A program made the position numbers and the translations under genes. Source: Nocardia terpenica (GTDB taxonomy: Bacteria; Actinomycetota; Actinomycetes; Mycobacteriales; Mycobacteriaceae). Taken from it: DNA of 64,000 nucleotides. Below are positions 16,601 through 23,679 of the stretch, in pieces (the first letter of the stretch is position 1; the number at the start of each line of letters is the position of its first letter). The notes under the pieces were generated by a model. The model was given only the letters and a program-made list of their open reading frames with translations. It searched no databases and had not been told where the DNA came from. The stretch lies in contig NZ_JABMCZ010000005.1 in assembly GCF_013186535.1 (NCBI RefSeq), positions 124,001 to 188,000 of the forward strand, written 5' to 3'.

Positions 16601-17015
16601 CGCCTGTCACGCATACGCTTTCGTCGGTGTGGGACTGCTGCGCTACGCCGACGGCGACCAGTCCGGCGCCATCGCCATGGTGGAACAGGCGCCGCCCATG
16701 TTCCGCGAGTTCGGCGACCGCATCGGCGAGGCCTACGCGTTCGTCGGCGCGGGCCTGCTCCGCTTCCAGTCCGGCGACTACGAGGACATGGCGAACCTGG
16801 CACAGCGGGCACTGGCGATATTCCGCGAGATCCGCGAAGAACCCCGGCGCGCGGAACTGCTCGAACGCATCACCAGAATCTGGGAGGAGTCCAGTACGCC
16901 GCAGGACGCCGTGGTCTCCTACATCGATGCGCTGCGCCTGGCCCGCGAAATCCAGATCCGCTGGAAGAAACGCAGGGTATGGCGAGACCTCCCGATCTCC
17001 GCCGCGCACCGCTGA
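13629..17015 (+). CDS. STAND-type NB-ARC ATPase regulator with 13 TPR repeats
   Basis: A 1128-residue protein. Residues 20-100 are an XRE-like helical domain typical of actinomycete STAND regulators. An NB-ARC ATPase follows, with the P-loop GMPGIGKT at 143-150, FLLVLDNA (Walker B) and LPLAIVLIAGR of the GLPL type, then a winged-helix region ending near YRMHDLLRVYAHDHA. The C-terminal half, about 550-1080, is 13 tandem 40-residue tetratricopeptide repeats built on LG...YATGDY..A. Such proteins are ATP-gated switches that sense a ligand or peptide on the repeat arm. GGGAGGGG precedes the ATG. The divergent 42-residue peptide gene may be a target or a ligand. Confidence 0.88.
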   Translation: MRTRHIREPVSDDQLDRVQTPQHVGELLRQAIEHAGRSLRDLQDAAADHLGVEPPAPGLSRSGIGDMTKGRYLDDDRLRLVVSLCGVPNAQLVKWSAACDRVGGRRPRGIDTLPRDVTLIGRDYELQRITEVAAASGVIAISGMPGIGKTAFATGLAHRLADRYPDGRLFVDLHAHTRGRTAAAPAEVLAGLLIDLGLDSREIPDSLENRRNLWRKQVAEKRFLLVLDNARDHAQVEPLLPNGPGCLTLITGRRTLVALDGAAPFDLDALEPDRAAALFCALAHRTPSGGDPAAVAEIVRLCGYLPLAIVLIAGRAANRSAWSVAEIAEELATARDPLREFEAGERAVRAAFAMSYRDMSPDRRRLFRRLGVHPGRDIDKYAAAALADIPVAAAGHELEALFTDHLLQEQADGRYRMHDLLRVYAHDHAATEDPAEDRAAAVDRVLDYYRRVGELADRQLTVDTRSRQLPLDGESPAAPSMTNRTRALAWLRAERDNLLDCLEYAVSHGRSSQAIALTGALAGLLRVDGPWPVAVDLHRRAAALAEEGGDPLAAAEALYNLGTVQYATGDYAGAVGPMRQALTIFRARGDRAAEARALGVLGALAYATGDYPATAELMLRASTRYGEVGDASAGAYALIGLGMARYATGDYPVAASLVRQALAVFTDSDDRLGKAYALNELGMIEYATGDYSGATHTIERALAAYLELGDRVAEAHALNDLASVRFATGDYPVATKLAQQAVEICRDVRDRVGEAYARTNLARLHFATTDWPAAIDDMTEALTIFEEIGDRVGAAYAVDDLSWAQYTSGDFSGTIDQMTRALGMFTDIGDRVGQAYTLVELGLAWYASGDYPTAAEPMRRALTIFEALGDRVGQAYVRCGLGRLCLAMDDDPGADELLRQALAIFRAIGDRVGEAYVLSSLARLGYATDNDSAAEDLVWQAVRIYRTLGDRFGHAYALGGAALLRYAADDPHGAIAPAQEAMRIFDDIGDRACHAYAFVGVGLLRYADGDQSGAIAMVEQAPPMFREFGDRIGEAYAFVGAGLLRFQSGDYEDMANLAQRALAIFREIREEPRRAELLERITRIWEESSTPQDAVVSYIDALRLAREIQIRWKKRRVWRDLPISAAHR
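15286..16845 (+). repeat. Thirteen tandem 120-bp TPR-coding repeats
   Basis: The 3' half of the STAND gene consists of 13 successive 120-bp units, each encoding one 40-residue TPR. Units 1-5 keep the core TACGCGACCGGCGATTA (YATGDY) nearly unchanged; units 6-13 have diverged (for example YTSGDF, FQSGDY, LAMDDD). Similarity at the DNA level suggests growth by tandem duplication and a potential for copy-number change. Confidence 0.8.
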
Positions 17016-17143
17016 CTACACCCCGGCATACCACTTTCGGCGTACCCGGATTTCGCTGATGGACAGATGGCCCGGCCGCCGGATGTCGGCACGCTGAAGC
17101 CATGATCACGACACACCGACCCGCCCGCGCCTACGGTAGCGCT

Positions 17144-18319
17144 ATGAACCTTGCCGCCGCGCGCCGCCGCCTCACCTGGTGGGGCGGCTCGCCGGTGGCG
17201 GTCGTGCTCGATCTGGTGATCGCCGTCGTGTTCGGCCTGCTGACCGTCGAGATGGCACACACCTCCTCGATCGGTGTGGTGCCGGAGCCGCTCGCTGCGG
17301 TGGTGGCGGGCGTCGTGGGCGTGGGTCTGTTCGTGCGACGCCGTTTTCCGCTCGCCGCGCTGGCGGCCGCGATGTTCGGCTATATCGCCTCGGGCGGGGT
17401 GTATGCGATCGCGGTGGCCGTGGCCACGGTGGCGTGGCGCTTCGGCAATGTCCGGACCACCCGGCTCGCGACCGCGGTCACCATGGTCGTGATGTTCGTG
17501 CCGTGGGGGCTGCCGATCACCGGCGACCGATTCCAGATCGCCATCTTCGTCGAGGCCACCCTGGTCGTGCTGCCCGCCGTGTTCGGACTGTGGCTGGCGC
17601 AGCGCCGCCAGCTGGTCGACTCGCTGCGCGAACGCGCCGAACAGGCCGAGCGGGAACGGGATCTGCTCGCCCGCAGCGCCGTCGTGGCCGAACGCGCCCG
17701 CATCGCCCGCGAGATGCACGACGTCGTCGCCCACCGCATCAGCCAGATGACCGTCCTCGCCGGGGCCGTGCAGGTCTCCACCGAGGGCCAGGCCGCCGAG
17801 GCCGCCGCCGCCATCCGCAACGCCGGAACCGCGGCACTCGCCGAATTACGCGAAATGCTGGGCGTACTGCGCGGCGACCAGGACGTCCCGCTGCGCCCCA
17901 CGCCGACACTGGACGAGCTGCGGGAGCTGGTGGACGAGGCCGTCGCCGCCGGGCAGCCGGTCACCGCCAGCATCCCCGGCGAGCTGCCCGCGGTCTCCGG
18001 ATCGGCCGGGCGCGCCGCCTACCGCCTGGTCCAGGAATCGCTCACCAATGCCGCCAAACACGCACCCGGACAGCTGGTTTCGGTGCTCGTCGACACCGAC
18101 GGCCCCGCCCTGCGCGTCACTGTCCGCAACGACCTGGGACGGCCCGCCGACCACGCCGACACCGGTGGCGGGCTCGGCATCATCGGCATGCGGGAACGTG
18201 TCGCCCTGGCGCACGGCACTTTACGCATCGCCCCCGACGACGACGGTCAATTCGTCGTCACCGCAACGTTTCCGCTGCCCGAGGACGACGACCTCCGGCC
18301 GGTCCGGGAGGACATGTGA
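17144..18319 (+). CDS. Two-component sensor histidine kinase (NarL-type)
   Basis: A roughly 391-residue membrane histidine kinase. The N-terminal half has about four to five transmembrane segments (for example VAVVLDLVIAVVFGLL, AALAAAMFGYIASGGVYAIAV). A short coiled segment precedes the HisKA_3 box, EMHDVVAHRISQM, with the phospho-accepting His, and a HATPase domain ends with the GGGLGIIGMRERV glycine box. The C-terminus overlaps the response-regulator GTG. An in-frame ATG at 17102 would add 14 residues; neither start has a strong binding site, and 17144 was chosen because it lies close to the first membrane segment. The signal is unknown. Confidence 0.9.
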   Translation: MNLAAARRRLTWWGGSPVAVVLDLVIAVVFGLLTVEMAHTSSIGVVPEPLAAVVAGVVGVGLFVRRRFPLAALAAAMFGYIASGGVYAIAVAVATVAWRFGNVRTTRLATAVTMVVMFVPWGLPITGDRFQIAIFVEATLVVLPAVFGLWLAQRRQLVDSLRERAEQAERERDLLARSAVVAERARIAREMHDVVAHRISQMTVLAGAVQVSTEGQAAEAAAAIRNAGTAALAELREMLGVLRGDQDVPLRPTPTLDELRELVDEAVAAGQPVTASIPGELPAVSGSAGRAAYRLVQESLTNAAKHAPGQLVSVLVDTDGPALRVTVRNDLGRPADHADTGGGLGIIGMRERVALAHGTLRIAPDDDGQFVVTATFPLPEDDDLRPVREDM

Positions 18320-18960
18320 TCAAGGTGGTGTTGCTCGACGACGAGGCCATCGTGCGCGGCGGTATCGCGATGATCCTCGCGGCCGGGCCGGGCATCGAGG
18401 TGGTGGCCCAGGACGGCGACGGCCGCGCCGTCGTCGACCTCATCGCCCGCCACCACCCTGACGTCGTGGTCACCGACATCCGCATGCCCTACGTCGACGG
18501 CCTCGAGGTGACCCGCCGCGTGCGCGCCCTCCCCGATCCCCCGGCCGTCCTCGTGCTCACCACCTTCGGACTCGACGAATACGTCTACGCCGCACTGGAA
18601 TCCGGCGCGGCCGGGTTCCTGCTCAAGGACGCCCCACCCGCCGAACTGGCCCGCGCCGTCGAGGTGGTGGCGGCCGGAGACGCCATCCTCGCACCGGCCG
18701 TCACCAAGAGACTGCTCGACACCTTCGCCACCGGCGGCGCCAAACGAGCCCAGGCCCGCGACCAACTCGACGAATTGACCGAGCGGGAACGCGAGGTCGC
18801 CATGGCGGTGGCCACCGGCGCCAGCAACGCCGACATCGCCCGCCGCCTCCACATGAGCGAGGCCACCGTGAAAGTCCATGTCAGCCGGACGATTTCGAAA
18901 CTGGGCCTGGACAACCGCACCCAGGTCGCCATCCTGGCCCATCAGGCCGGGCTGATCTGA
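18316..18960 (+). CDS. LuxR/NarL-family response regulator
   Basis: A 214-residue response regulator: receiver domain with LLDDE, the phospho-accepting Asp54 in VVTDIRMPYVDG and the switch Lys in GFLLKD; then a LuxR-type HTH (LTEREREVAMAVATGASNADIARRL...ATVKVHVSRTISKL). It starts at GTG 18316, overlapping the kinase stop, so kinase and regulator are translationally coupled. Targets are unknown; the flanking STAND and tetritol genes are not obviously linked. Confidence 0.94.
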   Translation: MIKVVLLDDEAIVRGGIAMILAAGPGIEVVAQDGDGRAVVDLIARHHPDVVVTDIRMPYVDGLEVTRRVRALPDPPAVLVLTTFGLDEYVYAALESGAAGFLLKDAPPAELARAVEVVAAGDAILAPAVTKRLLDTFATGGAKRAQARDQLDELTEREREVAMAVATGASNADIARRLHMSEATVKVHVSRTISKLGLDNRTQVAILAHQAGLI

Positions 18961-18976
18961 GGGCCGTGCCGCCGGT

Positions 18977-20053
18977 TCAGGACGGCAGCAGCGACACCTT
19001 CACCGATTCGGTTCCGCTGGCCACCAGGTCCAGGCCCTTCTGGAAGTCGCTGAGCGGCAACTGATGGGTGCAGATCCGGTCCATGGGCAGCGCGCCGGAT
19101 TCGAGCATGCGGATCGCGGCGGGCCAGCAGTGCGGGCCCAGATGCGCGCCGCGCACGTCGAGTTCCTTGTCGTCGCCGATGATGGTCCAGTCGACGGACA
19201 CCTCGCTGCCGAAGACGCCGTACTCGACGTAGGTTCCCAACTTGCGCAACAGGTTCAGGCCCTGCGGCACCGCGGAGGGATGCCCGGTGCCCTCCAGATA
19301 CACATCGGCCCCGTAGCCGTCGGTGAGGTCGGCGATGATCGCCTGCGCGTCCTGGTCGCGGATGTCGATGGCGATATCGGCCCCGCAGTCGCGGGCCAGG
19401 GCCAGCTTCTCCGGGGCCAGGTCCAGCGCCACCACGTGGGCCGGATGCTTGGCCCGCGCCCCGGCGATCATGCCCAGCCCGATCGGGCCGCAGCCCGCGA
19501 CCACCACGACATCGTCGAAGGTGATCCCGGCGCGCTCGACCGCGTGCAGCGAACACGCCAGCGGTTCGGCGAAGGCGGCGTGCGCGGGCGGAAGTCCCTT
19601 GGGCGCCTTGTGCACCAGCGCGTCGGCGGGATAGATCATGTACTGCGCCATCGCCCCCGGGGTGCGGCGCTTGAAGCCGTAGATGTCGTGCGGCTTGCAC
19701 AGGTGATACTGGCCGCGGCGGCAGTAGCGGCACCGCCAGCACGGCACGATCTGCTCGGACACGACACGGTCACCGACCCCGACACCCCAGCGGGCCGCGC
19801 CCTCGGCATCGATCTGCACGATCTCGCCGACGAATTCGTGCCCGGGAACCACACCGGTCTCCGCGTAGGCGGCGCGGTTCTCGTCGCCCCAGAACTTGAC
19901 CGCGCCGCCGTAGCATTTCAGGTCGCTCGCGCAGATTCCCACCGCCTCCACCCGGACCAGCGCCTCGCCCGGTCCGGGCACGGGAACGGGGATCTCCTCC
20001 AGCCGGTAGTCCCGCGGACCGTGGCAGACCACCGCCTGCATCGTCTCTGTCAT
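18977..20053 (-). CDS. eltD: Erythritol/L-threitol dehydrogenase
   Basis: A 358-residue zinc medium-chain dehydrogenase. Catalytic zinc ligands are Cys41 and His72-Glu73 (PGHEF), structural zinc cysteines are 105, 108, 111 and 119, and the NAD fold starts at VVAGCGPIGLGM. Long stretches (GICASDLKCY, AKFWGDENR-like, RRTPGAMAQYM, DDKELDVRGAHLGP, GTESVKVSL) agree with the mycobacterial erythritol/L-threitol dehydrogenase as I remember it. It should oxidise the tetritol to L-erythrulose in the cytoplasm. It is divergent from a SorC-type regulator and near an FGGY kinase, the gene set of mycobacterial tetritol catabolism. The assignment is from recalled homology, not a search. Confidence 0.85.
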   Translation of the reverse strand: MTETMQAVVCHGPRDYRLEEIPVPVPGPGEALVRVEAVGICASDLKCYGGAVKFWGDENRAAYAETGVVPGHEFVGEIVQIDAEGAARWGVGVGDRVVSEQIVPCWRCRYCRRGQYHLCKPHDIYGFKRRTPGAMAQYMIYPADALVHKAPKGLPPAHAAFAEPLACSLHAVERAGITFDDVVVVAGCGPIGLGMIAGARAKHPAHVVALDLAPEKLALARDCGADIAIDIRDQDAQAIIADLTDGYGADVYLEGTGHPSAVPQGLNLLRKLGTYVEYGVFGSEVSVDWTIIGDDKELDVRGAHLGPHCWPAAIRMLESGALPMDRICTHQLPLSDFQKGLDLVASGTESVKVSLLPS

Positions 20054-20103
20054 TGCGACCGCCCTTCGTTCTGTGTCGCCGCTCACGGTAACCACGCCTT
20101 GGT

Positions 20104-20126
20104 ACATATGTCCAGAACGAATGTTC
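20104..20126. promoter_or_regulatory. Palindromic operator pair between eltD and the SorC-type regulator
   Basis: Two adjacent palindromes lie in the 114-bp divergent region: ACATATGT (20104-20111, perfect) and GAAC-GAAT-GTTC (20115-20126). They are the likely binding site of the divergently encoded sugar-sensing regulator. Confidence 0.5.
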
Positions 20127-20167
20127 AGCGAACGGGTGGCTGTGAGCAGATGTGCAATACTGCGGGG

Positions 20168-21160
20168 ATGTACGGCAGCCCCGACGCCTCGGCGGCCACC
20201 ACGACGGGCAGCGCCCACTTCGCCCCCGCGCTGCTCTACGCGGCGGCGAAGATGTACTACGAAGAGGACGCCACCCAGGCGGAGATCGCGCACAAGCTCG
20301 GCACCAGCCGGGCGACCGTGAGCAGGCTGCTGTCGCAGGCGCGCCGCGACGGCATCGTCCACATCGAGGTCCGCGCCCCCCGCGAGCACGACCACGACAG
20401 CCTCGCCGACCGGCTGGCCGCCGCCATCGGAGTGCAGCGGGTGTATCTGTCCACGCCGCTCCCGGCCCCGACACCGGCCAAGCCGACCGTCGATGTGATG
20501 GGAAGCCATCTCGCCCCGGCGGTTTCGCGCGCACTGGCCGAGGCCGGGCTGGTTCCCGGGGACATCCTGCTGGTGTCCTCGGGCCGCACCGTCTACGAGG
20601 TCGCGCAATTCGATCTCGACCGTCTGCCCGGCGTGCTCGTCGCACCCACGGTGGGCGGCAACGATCAGCCCGAGGAGTGGTATCAGACCAACGAGATCAC
20701 CCGGCTGCTCTCCAACAAGCTCGGCGGACGGCCCAACTACCTGTTCGCGCCCGCGCTGCCCGGCCCCGATCTCTACCACACGCTGCACGCCGATCCGGCC
20801 ATCCAGCGCGTGCTCCAGCTGTGGCCGCGGGCGCGGTGCGCGCTGCTGGGCGTCGGCGCGCCGCCGCTGCTGCGCGCCGATATCCCGGGGTTCGTTCCCA
20901 CCGCCGCCGCGTCACTGCGCGACGCGGTCGGCGACGTGTGCTCACGCTTCTACGACCGCGCGGGCGAACCGGTCGACTTCCCCGGCCGCGAACGCCTCAT
21001 CGCCGTGGAACTGCCCGTACTGCAACAGATTCCGATCGGGATCGCCGTCGCCGTCGGCGCCGACAAGGTGGGATCGATCCTCGCCGGAGCCCGCGCCGGA
21101 TACTTCAACCGGCTGGTGACCGATCCCTCGACCGCGCGGCAACTGCTCGATCACGCGTAA
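20168..21160 (+). CDS. SorC/DeoR-like sugar-binding transcriptional regulator
   Basis: A 330-residue SorC-family regulator: an N-terminal sigma-factor-like HTH (YYEEDATQAEIAHKLGTSRATVSRLLSQARRDGIVHI, about 25-70) followed by a NagB/RpiA-like sugar-phosphate binding domain (about 80-330; ILLVSSGRTVYEV, LLGVGAP, GIAVAVGADK). It probably represses or activates the divergent eltD and the convergent kinase in response to a phosphorylated tetrulose. ATG 20168 has an upstream in-frame alternative at 20150; neither binding site is strong. Confidence 0.88.
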   Translation: MYGSPDASAATTTGSAHFAPALLYAAAKMYYEEDATQAEIAHKLGTSRATVSRLLSQARRDGIVHIEVRAPREHDHDSLADRLAAAIGVQRVYLSTPLPAPTPAKPTVDVMGSHLAPAVSRALAEAGLVPGDILLVSSGRTVYEVAQFDLDRLPGVLVAPTVGGNDQPEEWYQTNEITRLLSNKLGGRPNYLFAPALPGPDLYHTLHADPAIQRVLQLWPRARCALLGVGAPPLLRADIPGFVPTAAASLRDAVGDVCSRFYDRAGEPVDFPGRERLIAVELPVLQQIPIGIAVAVGADKVGSILAGARAGYFNRLVTDPSTARQLLDHA

Positions 21161-21172
21161 CGGCGAACGGCA

Positions 21173-22648
21173 TCAGCCGAATTCGACCAGCCGGTGCACC
21201 TGCTCGCGCGTCGCCGGGTACAGCTGCCGCCAGGTCTCATACAGCGTGTCGTAGCGTTCCCGGTGCGCCGGATCGGGCGGCACCTCCCGCGTGATGTGCG
21301 ACCAATCCGTCTCGGGCGCAACCAATCCCACGCCGATCGCGGCCAGCAGCGCGTCGCCGTAGCTGGCGCCGATGGCCTGCTCGGGCACCTGCTGGGTGAG
21401 CCCGGTGACATCGCTGAGCGTCTGTGCCCACACGGGGCTGCGCAGCCCGCCGCCGACGCCGACCGCGCGCACGACCGGCGCGGCATCGTCGAACATCTCC
21501 AGAATCTGGCGGATTCCGAACGAGATCCCCTCGTAGGCCGCCCGGAACAGATGGCCGCGCCCGTGGCGCAGGCTCAGCCCGGCCACCACACCGCGGGCGT
21601 CCGGGTCGAAGACCGGGGTGCGTTCACCGGCGAGGTAGGGCAGGAAGACGAGCCCGTCGCTGCCCGGCGGCACCGCCGCCGCCTCGGCGGTCAATTCCTC
21701 GAAAGACGCTCCGCCGGTGACCTTCTGCAACCACTGGGTGAGGCTGCCCGCGGTCGAGGTCCCCGCCGCCAGCGCATACGTGCCCCGCTGGACTCCCGTC
21801 GTCGTCCACAGCGCCGGATTGGTGTGGAAGTTCTCCAGCACCTGCACCAGGAACATAGTCGACCCGTACATCAGCATGAGGTCACCGGGATGGCGCACGC
21901 CCACGCTGAACGCCTCGGCATACGCGTCCACGGTTCCCGCCACCACCGGCGTGCCCGCCGGGAACCCGGTCTGCGCGGCCGCCGCCTCGGTCACCGCGCC
22001 GACCACCTCGGACGGCCACACCAGCCGGGGTAGCGGCAGCGCACCCAGAATCCGCCCGGCCCATTCGGTATTCCAGTCGAAGTCGCGAATCGAATACAGC
22101 GGATCGGACTGGCTCGCCGTGTGATGATCCTGGATGTATTCCCCGGTCAGCTTGGCCACGATGAACGAATTCGAGCTGTAGAACCGCCGGGCCCGCCCGA
22201 ACACCTCCGGCTCGTTCTTACGCACCCATTCGATCTTGGGCCCGACCGCCTGACTCGACAGCGACTTCCCCGCCCGCGCCACAATCGCGTCGGCCCCGAA
22301 CAACTCGGTGAGCTCGGCGATCTCGACCGTCGCCCGGGTATCGACCCCGTACAGAATCGCGGGCCGCACCGGTTCGCCCCGCTCGTCACACAGCACCAGA
22401 CACGGCCCGACCCCGCTCACGCAGACCCCGGCGATCCGATCGCCCGCGGGCACGGCATCCGCCAGCACCCGCCCGATCCGGCACACCTCACCCCACCACA
22501 TCCCGACCGCATCGACCTCCGCCCACCCCGGCCGCGGCAGCGATATCTCGTGCGTGATCTGGTGCTCGGCCAGCACCGTCCCATCGGGCCGCACGAGCAC
22601 GCCTTTACTGCTCCCGGTCCCCATATCGATACCCACAAGCAATTCCAC
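21173..22648 (-). CDS. FGGY-family carbohydrate kinase (candidate erythrulose kinase)
   Basis: A 491-residue FGGY kinase. The N-terminal phosphate-1 loop is GIDMGTGSSKGVLV, the substrate-side segment is PGWAEVDAVGMW, and the C-terminal adenosine motif is GVGGGLRSPVWAQTLSDV. The catalytic Asp is in VVAGTVDAYAEAF. In the tetritol context it most plausibly phosphorylates L-erythrulose made by EltD; xylulose or glycerol kinase activity cannot be excluded from sequence. GTG 22648 was chosen as it sits immediately before the conserved ELLVGIDMG; upstream codons are not family-like. It converges on the regulator with a 12-bp gap. Confidence 0.88.
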   Translation of the reverse strand: MELLVGIDMGTGSSKGVLVRPDGTVLAEHQITHEISLPRPGWAEVDAVGMWWGEVCRIGRVLADAVPAGDRIAGVCVSGVGPCLVLCDERGEPVRPAILYGVDTRATVEIAELTELFGADAIVARAGKSLSSQAVGPKIEWVRKNEPEVFGRARRFYSSNSFIVAKLTGEYIQDHHTASQSDPLYSIRDFDWNTEWAGRILGALPLPRLVWPSEVVGAVTEAAAAQTGFPAGTPVVAGTVDAYAEAFSVGVRHPGDLMLMYGSTMFLVQVLENFHTNPALWTTTGVQRGTYALAAGTSTAGSLTQWLQKVTGGASFEELTAEAAAVPPGSDGLVFLPYLAGERTPVFDPDARGVVAGLSLRHGRGHLFRAAYEGISFGIRQILEMFDDAAPVVRAVGVGGGLRSPVWAQTLSDVTGLTQQVPEQAIGASYGDALLAAIGVGLVAPETDWSHITREVPPDPAHRERYDTLYETWRQLYPATREQVHRLVEFG

Positions 22649-22763
22649 GGCCCCAGCGTAAGCGCCCCACCCCGCCGCACAGGCAAGGAACGCCGTAATC
22701 GACTTGCCCGGCAACCGAATCGACCGCACCACGTTGAATGTTGAAGCGCGTTGCCGCTATTCC

Positions 22764-23363
22764 TCAGCCCGCAGGCGGAAAGATCCGGTCCAGTTGCCGA
22801 TCGATGAGGGCGATCGCGTAATCGGAGGTCCACTGCCCGAGCAGGACTCGCGTCTGGATCCCCTCGGCGCCCGCCGTGAGAAACGCGGCCTCGGCGGCGG
22901 CGTCGACGTGCTGCGGCACCTGCCCCGACTCCCGGCCCCGGACGAGGAGGTCGGCGACCAGATCGGCAACCGCATGCGGCGCCGCCTCGGCAACCGCCGC
23001 GAGCCGAGGCTCGGTGAGAAAGCGAACGAAATAGGCCGCATGCACCACCTGCCGACGCCGCCGCGATTCATCCAGCGGCAGCATCTCCAACAACACCCCG
23101 CGCACAATCGCCCGCAGGTCGGAGGCGACCCCGGCCAACCGCTCCCGGGCCTCGCGTTCACCGTCGGCATTCAGGATCTCCAACGCCCCCAGCAGCAGTT
23201 CGTCGCGGGTGCCGAAGTAGTACTGCAGCAGCCGGGCCGACACCCCCGCCTCGGCGGCAACCTGCCGCAAGGTCACCTGCTCCAGGCCACCGCTGATGGC
23301 CAGCCGCCAAACCGCCTCCGCGATCTGACGACGCCGTTCGTCGTGGTCCACCTGCCGTGGCAC
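22764..23363 (-). CDS. TetR family transcriptional regulator
   Basis: A 199-residue TetR regulator with HTH at about residues 10-55 (EQVTLRQVAAEAGVSARLLQYYFGTRDELL) and a ligand domain typical of the TetR_C_6/BetI-like group. GTG 23363 follows GGAGGA at good spacing; an upstream extension would run through the operator. It is divergent from a small membrane protein and a lipoprotein esterase, and a large inverted repeat between them (23397-23444) is its probable operator. Confidence 0.9.
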   Translation of the reverse strand: MPRQVDHDERRRQIAEAVWRLAISGGLEQVTLRQVAAEAGVSARLLQYYFGTRDELLLGALEILNADGEREARERLAGVASDLRAIVRGVLLEMLPLDESRRRRQVVHAAYFVRFLTEPRLAAVAEAAPHAVADLVADLLVRGRESGQVPQHVDAAAEAAFLTAGAEGIQTRVLLGQWTSDYAIALIDRQLDRIFPPAG

Positions 23364-23396
23364 CGGATTCGCTCCTCCGCATAGCCCGCCCAACCG

Positions 23397-23444
23397 TTGT
23401 GGTGCGATCGTAACAAGACGTGTTATGGTTCGATCGAACCACAA
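23397..23444. promoter_or_regulatory. Large nested inverted-repeat operator for the TetR at 22764
   Basis: Outer arms TTGTGGTGCGATCG (23397-23410) and CGATCGAACCACAA (23431-23444) pair with one mismatch; nested inside are TAACA/TGTTA (23411-23415, 23421-23425) and a perfect 14-bp palindrome GGTTCGATCGAACC (23427-23440). The element covers the region between the divergent starts, as expected for autoregulation plus control of the esterase operon. Confidence 0.65.
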
Positions 23445-23457
23445 AGAAAGGCGCGAG

Positions 23458-23679
23458 ATGCGTTATGTAACAGTGCAGATCGTGGGCATGATCGGACTGG
23501 CGCTCGGCGCGCAGGGCGCGATCCGCCTCCTGGCCAACCACCACAACACCGGCCTCCTGAGCTGGTTGCCGGGCGGATTCGCGGTGGCGCTGCCGGTATA
23601 TGCGGTGCTCGCCGTCGCCGGAGCCGCCCTGGCGGCCTGGGCCAATCGCAAGAACGCGCGGACCGGGACCCGCCGATGA
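23458..23679 (+). CDS. Small membrane protein, 73 residues
   Basis: Two predicted transmembrane helices (TVQIVGMIGLALGAQGAIRL and FAVALPVYAVLAVAGAALAAW) with a short extracytoplasmic turn and a basic C-terminus (NRKNARTGTRR). No family is recognised. The ATG at 23458 was chosen because AAAGG lies upstream and earlier codons are in the operator. The stop overlaps the esterase start by ATGA, so the pair is translationally coupled and TetR-controlled. Confidence 0.75.
   Translation: MRYVTVQIVGMIGLALGAQGAIRLLANHHNTGLLSWLPGGFAVALPVYAVLAVAGAALAAWANRKNARTGTRR

Noticed and set aside
13605..17009. A 1134-codon open frame antisense to the STAND/TPR gene
   Set aside because: It mirrors the repeat structure of the sense gene and reads as Gly/Arg/His/Gln-rich low-complexity protein with no domain; it is open because very high third-position GC removes stops on the opposite strand.
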